64,000 bases of DNA, from positions 1 through 64,000 of the forward strand of contig CAUYUJ010001365.1 in NCBI GenBank assembly GCA_963575745.1, written 5' to 3'. Within the stretch, counting starts at the first letter, position 1. Every line of letters begins with the position of its first letter. The notes under the pieces were generated by a model that did no database searches, had not been told where the DNA came from, and was given only the letters and a program-made list of their open reading frames with translations. Below are positions 62,894-64,000 of this stretch, piece by piece. The position numbers and the translations under genes were made by a program. The DNA is from Prorocentrum cordatum. Taxonomy: Eukaryota > Sar > Dinophyceae > Prorocentrales > Prorocentraceae.

Positions 62894-63107
62894 GTTAGCC
62901 TGCGGCTTTCTTGGCGCACCCACCGCGGCAGGTGTGCCGACCTCCAGGGCGAGGAACCAGGAGGCTCCCACGTCTCCTCCCTCCTCAGGGACTGGTTGGG
63001 CGATCCCTGGGAATGCTGCCGTCCTCGGGCACGCCCTCCGAAGCGATTGTTCGCGATGTTGCATGTTTCCAACGTCGGATCTCAGAGCCTTCCACGCCAC
63101 AGCAACT

Positions 63108-63344
63108 TGAGCAGGGACCGACCGTCCCAGCATTCCTATAGTCCTACCACGAAACGTTCTTAGAACCCAAAAATGTTCGAATCAGAAAAAAACACAATGT
63201 TCTTAGAACATAAACCCGATGCGTTAAATCAAGACACTCCCGGCCAGAAATGTTCTAAGAACATTTCGTGGAAACCACAAAAGGTTCTTAGAACATTGTT
63301 CGGTAGGGCTATAGGCGAGCCAGGACGCTTCGTCACTGCTTGAG
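63108..63344. mobile_element. MITE family F, copy 4 (237 bp)
   Basis: Ends TTGAGCAG and CTGCTTGA. GCAAC is present immediately outside at both ends (left, before TTGAG; right, after CTTGA), a probable 5-bp target duplication. The interior carries four GTTCTTAGAAC-type palindromes. Confidence 0.8.
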
Positions 63345-63560
63345 CAACACTTCCCCCCTCACTTGTGGAGTCAAGACGGCAGCAGTCTGCTGCGGCGGCC
63401 GCCCCAGACCAACTGGCGGCGCCTCCGGCGCTCGGCGCGCCCCGCGCACCAGGGAGGGGCGGGGGCAGCGCGAACCCATTCGTTTTTTTTTGCTGTGTTG
63501 CTTCTTACGCGTATTCCTTATATTATTCGTCATCGTATTGTTGCTCCCTATTGTTCTTAC

Positions 63561-63785
63561 GAAAACTTTATTACTACTACGACCACTATTCGTACGAATA
63601 GCTATAACTATTGTTGTTGTTACGATTACGATGGCTTTATTACTACTACGACCACTCTTCGTACGATTAGCTATGATTATCGTTGTTGTTACGATTACGA
63701 TGGCTTTATTACTACTACGACCACTATTCGTACGATTAGCTTTGATTATTATTGTTGTTGCGATTATTGGTCTCCGAAGTATTAG
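63561..63785. repeat. 69-bp tandem repeat, about three copies
   Basis: Unit CTTTATTACTACTACGACCA, CTATTCGTACGATTAGCTAT, GATTATTGTTGTTGTTACGA, TTACGATGG. The length is a multiple of three, so one frame reads a hydrophobic 23-residue repeat (MALLLLRPLFVRLAMIIVVV then TIT). Confidence 0.9.
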
Positions 63786-63789
63786 CAGT

Positions 63790-64000
63790 AATACGTTTAT
63801 TGTGAATGCTAACTATTGATATCATTATTCGTATTGGTGTTACTCGTAAAATAATCCTGAATAGTACGGAAAACAATATTATTGTCATTATCAGAGTGAG
63901 GGGGTCGAACGGTCATTCATTGTCCCTGCGTGCGTGGCTGAAGTGAGAATCCGTGGTGAGGAATATGATTGTTGCGTTGCTGTTGTTACTGTTGTTATTG
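63790..64000. other. Intergenic, A/T-richer, nothing recognised
   Basis: A TTG-rich run at the very end continues off the window. Confidence 0.4.

Overview
The window looks like nuclear DNA of a dinoflagellate (inference). It carries retroelements of types that I recognise from dinoflagellate genomes, almost no host genes, extreme microsatellite load (GGA/TCC, CA, ACG, ATG, TAC) and many short GC-rich inverted-repeat elements. No bacterial operons, rRNA, tRNA or CRISPR array was seen.

Layout. 0-5 kb: a 12-bp GGAAGATCTGGA-type satellite split by a 5'-truncated LINE (minus strand). 5.2-8.3 kb: a decayed Ty1/copia-like gag and protease (minus). 9.4-12.6 kb: a decayed LINE with an APE-type endonuclease, reverse transcriptase (RT) remnants and a Cys/His tail (minus). 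15.2-16 kb: a possible LINE ORF1 relic (plus). 18.6-20.5 kb: another decayed LINE RT (minus). 21.4-33 kb: a plus-strand LINE split within its RT by a 9,584-bp Ty1/copia element on the minus strand (22158-31741). That element has 102-bp LTRs and a 5-bp ATACT target duplication. 33-52 kb: satellites, microsatellites, segmental duplications and at least ten families of short inverted-repeat elements, some nested. 52.66-54.24 kb: the only convincing host gene, a kelch-repeat protein (minus), whose coding sequence contains a 171-bp introner-like element. 54-64 kb: more microsatellites and short elements.

The strongest candidate for something undescribed is inside the copia element. Its long gag-protease frame also encodes, downstream of the protease, a domain with a CX5R loop (CRSGRHRS) and a DTR..NDP motif resembling the C-terminal RNA-binding domain of bacterial RapZ, followed by a Cys-rich tail. 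Then comes an unrecognised segment with one hydrophobic helix, before the integrase. The second is the introner-like element: it has terminal inverted repeats, a near-perfect short target duplication, GT...AG boundaries and a length divisible by three, so the frame stays open whether or not it is spliced. The third is the set of short inverted-repeat families, including 180-bp TA-flanked elements with another TA-flanked element nested inside one copy.

All similarity calls were made by eye; no database search was run.
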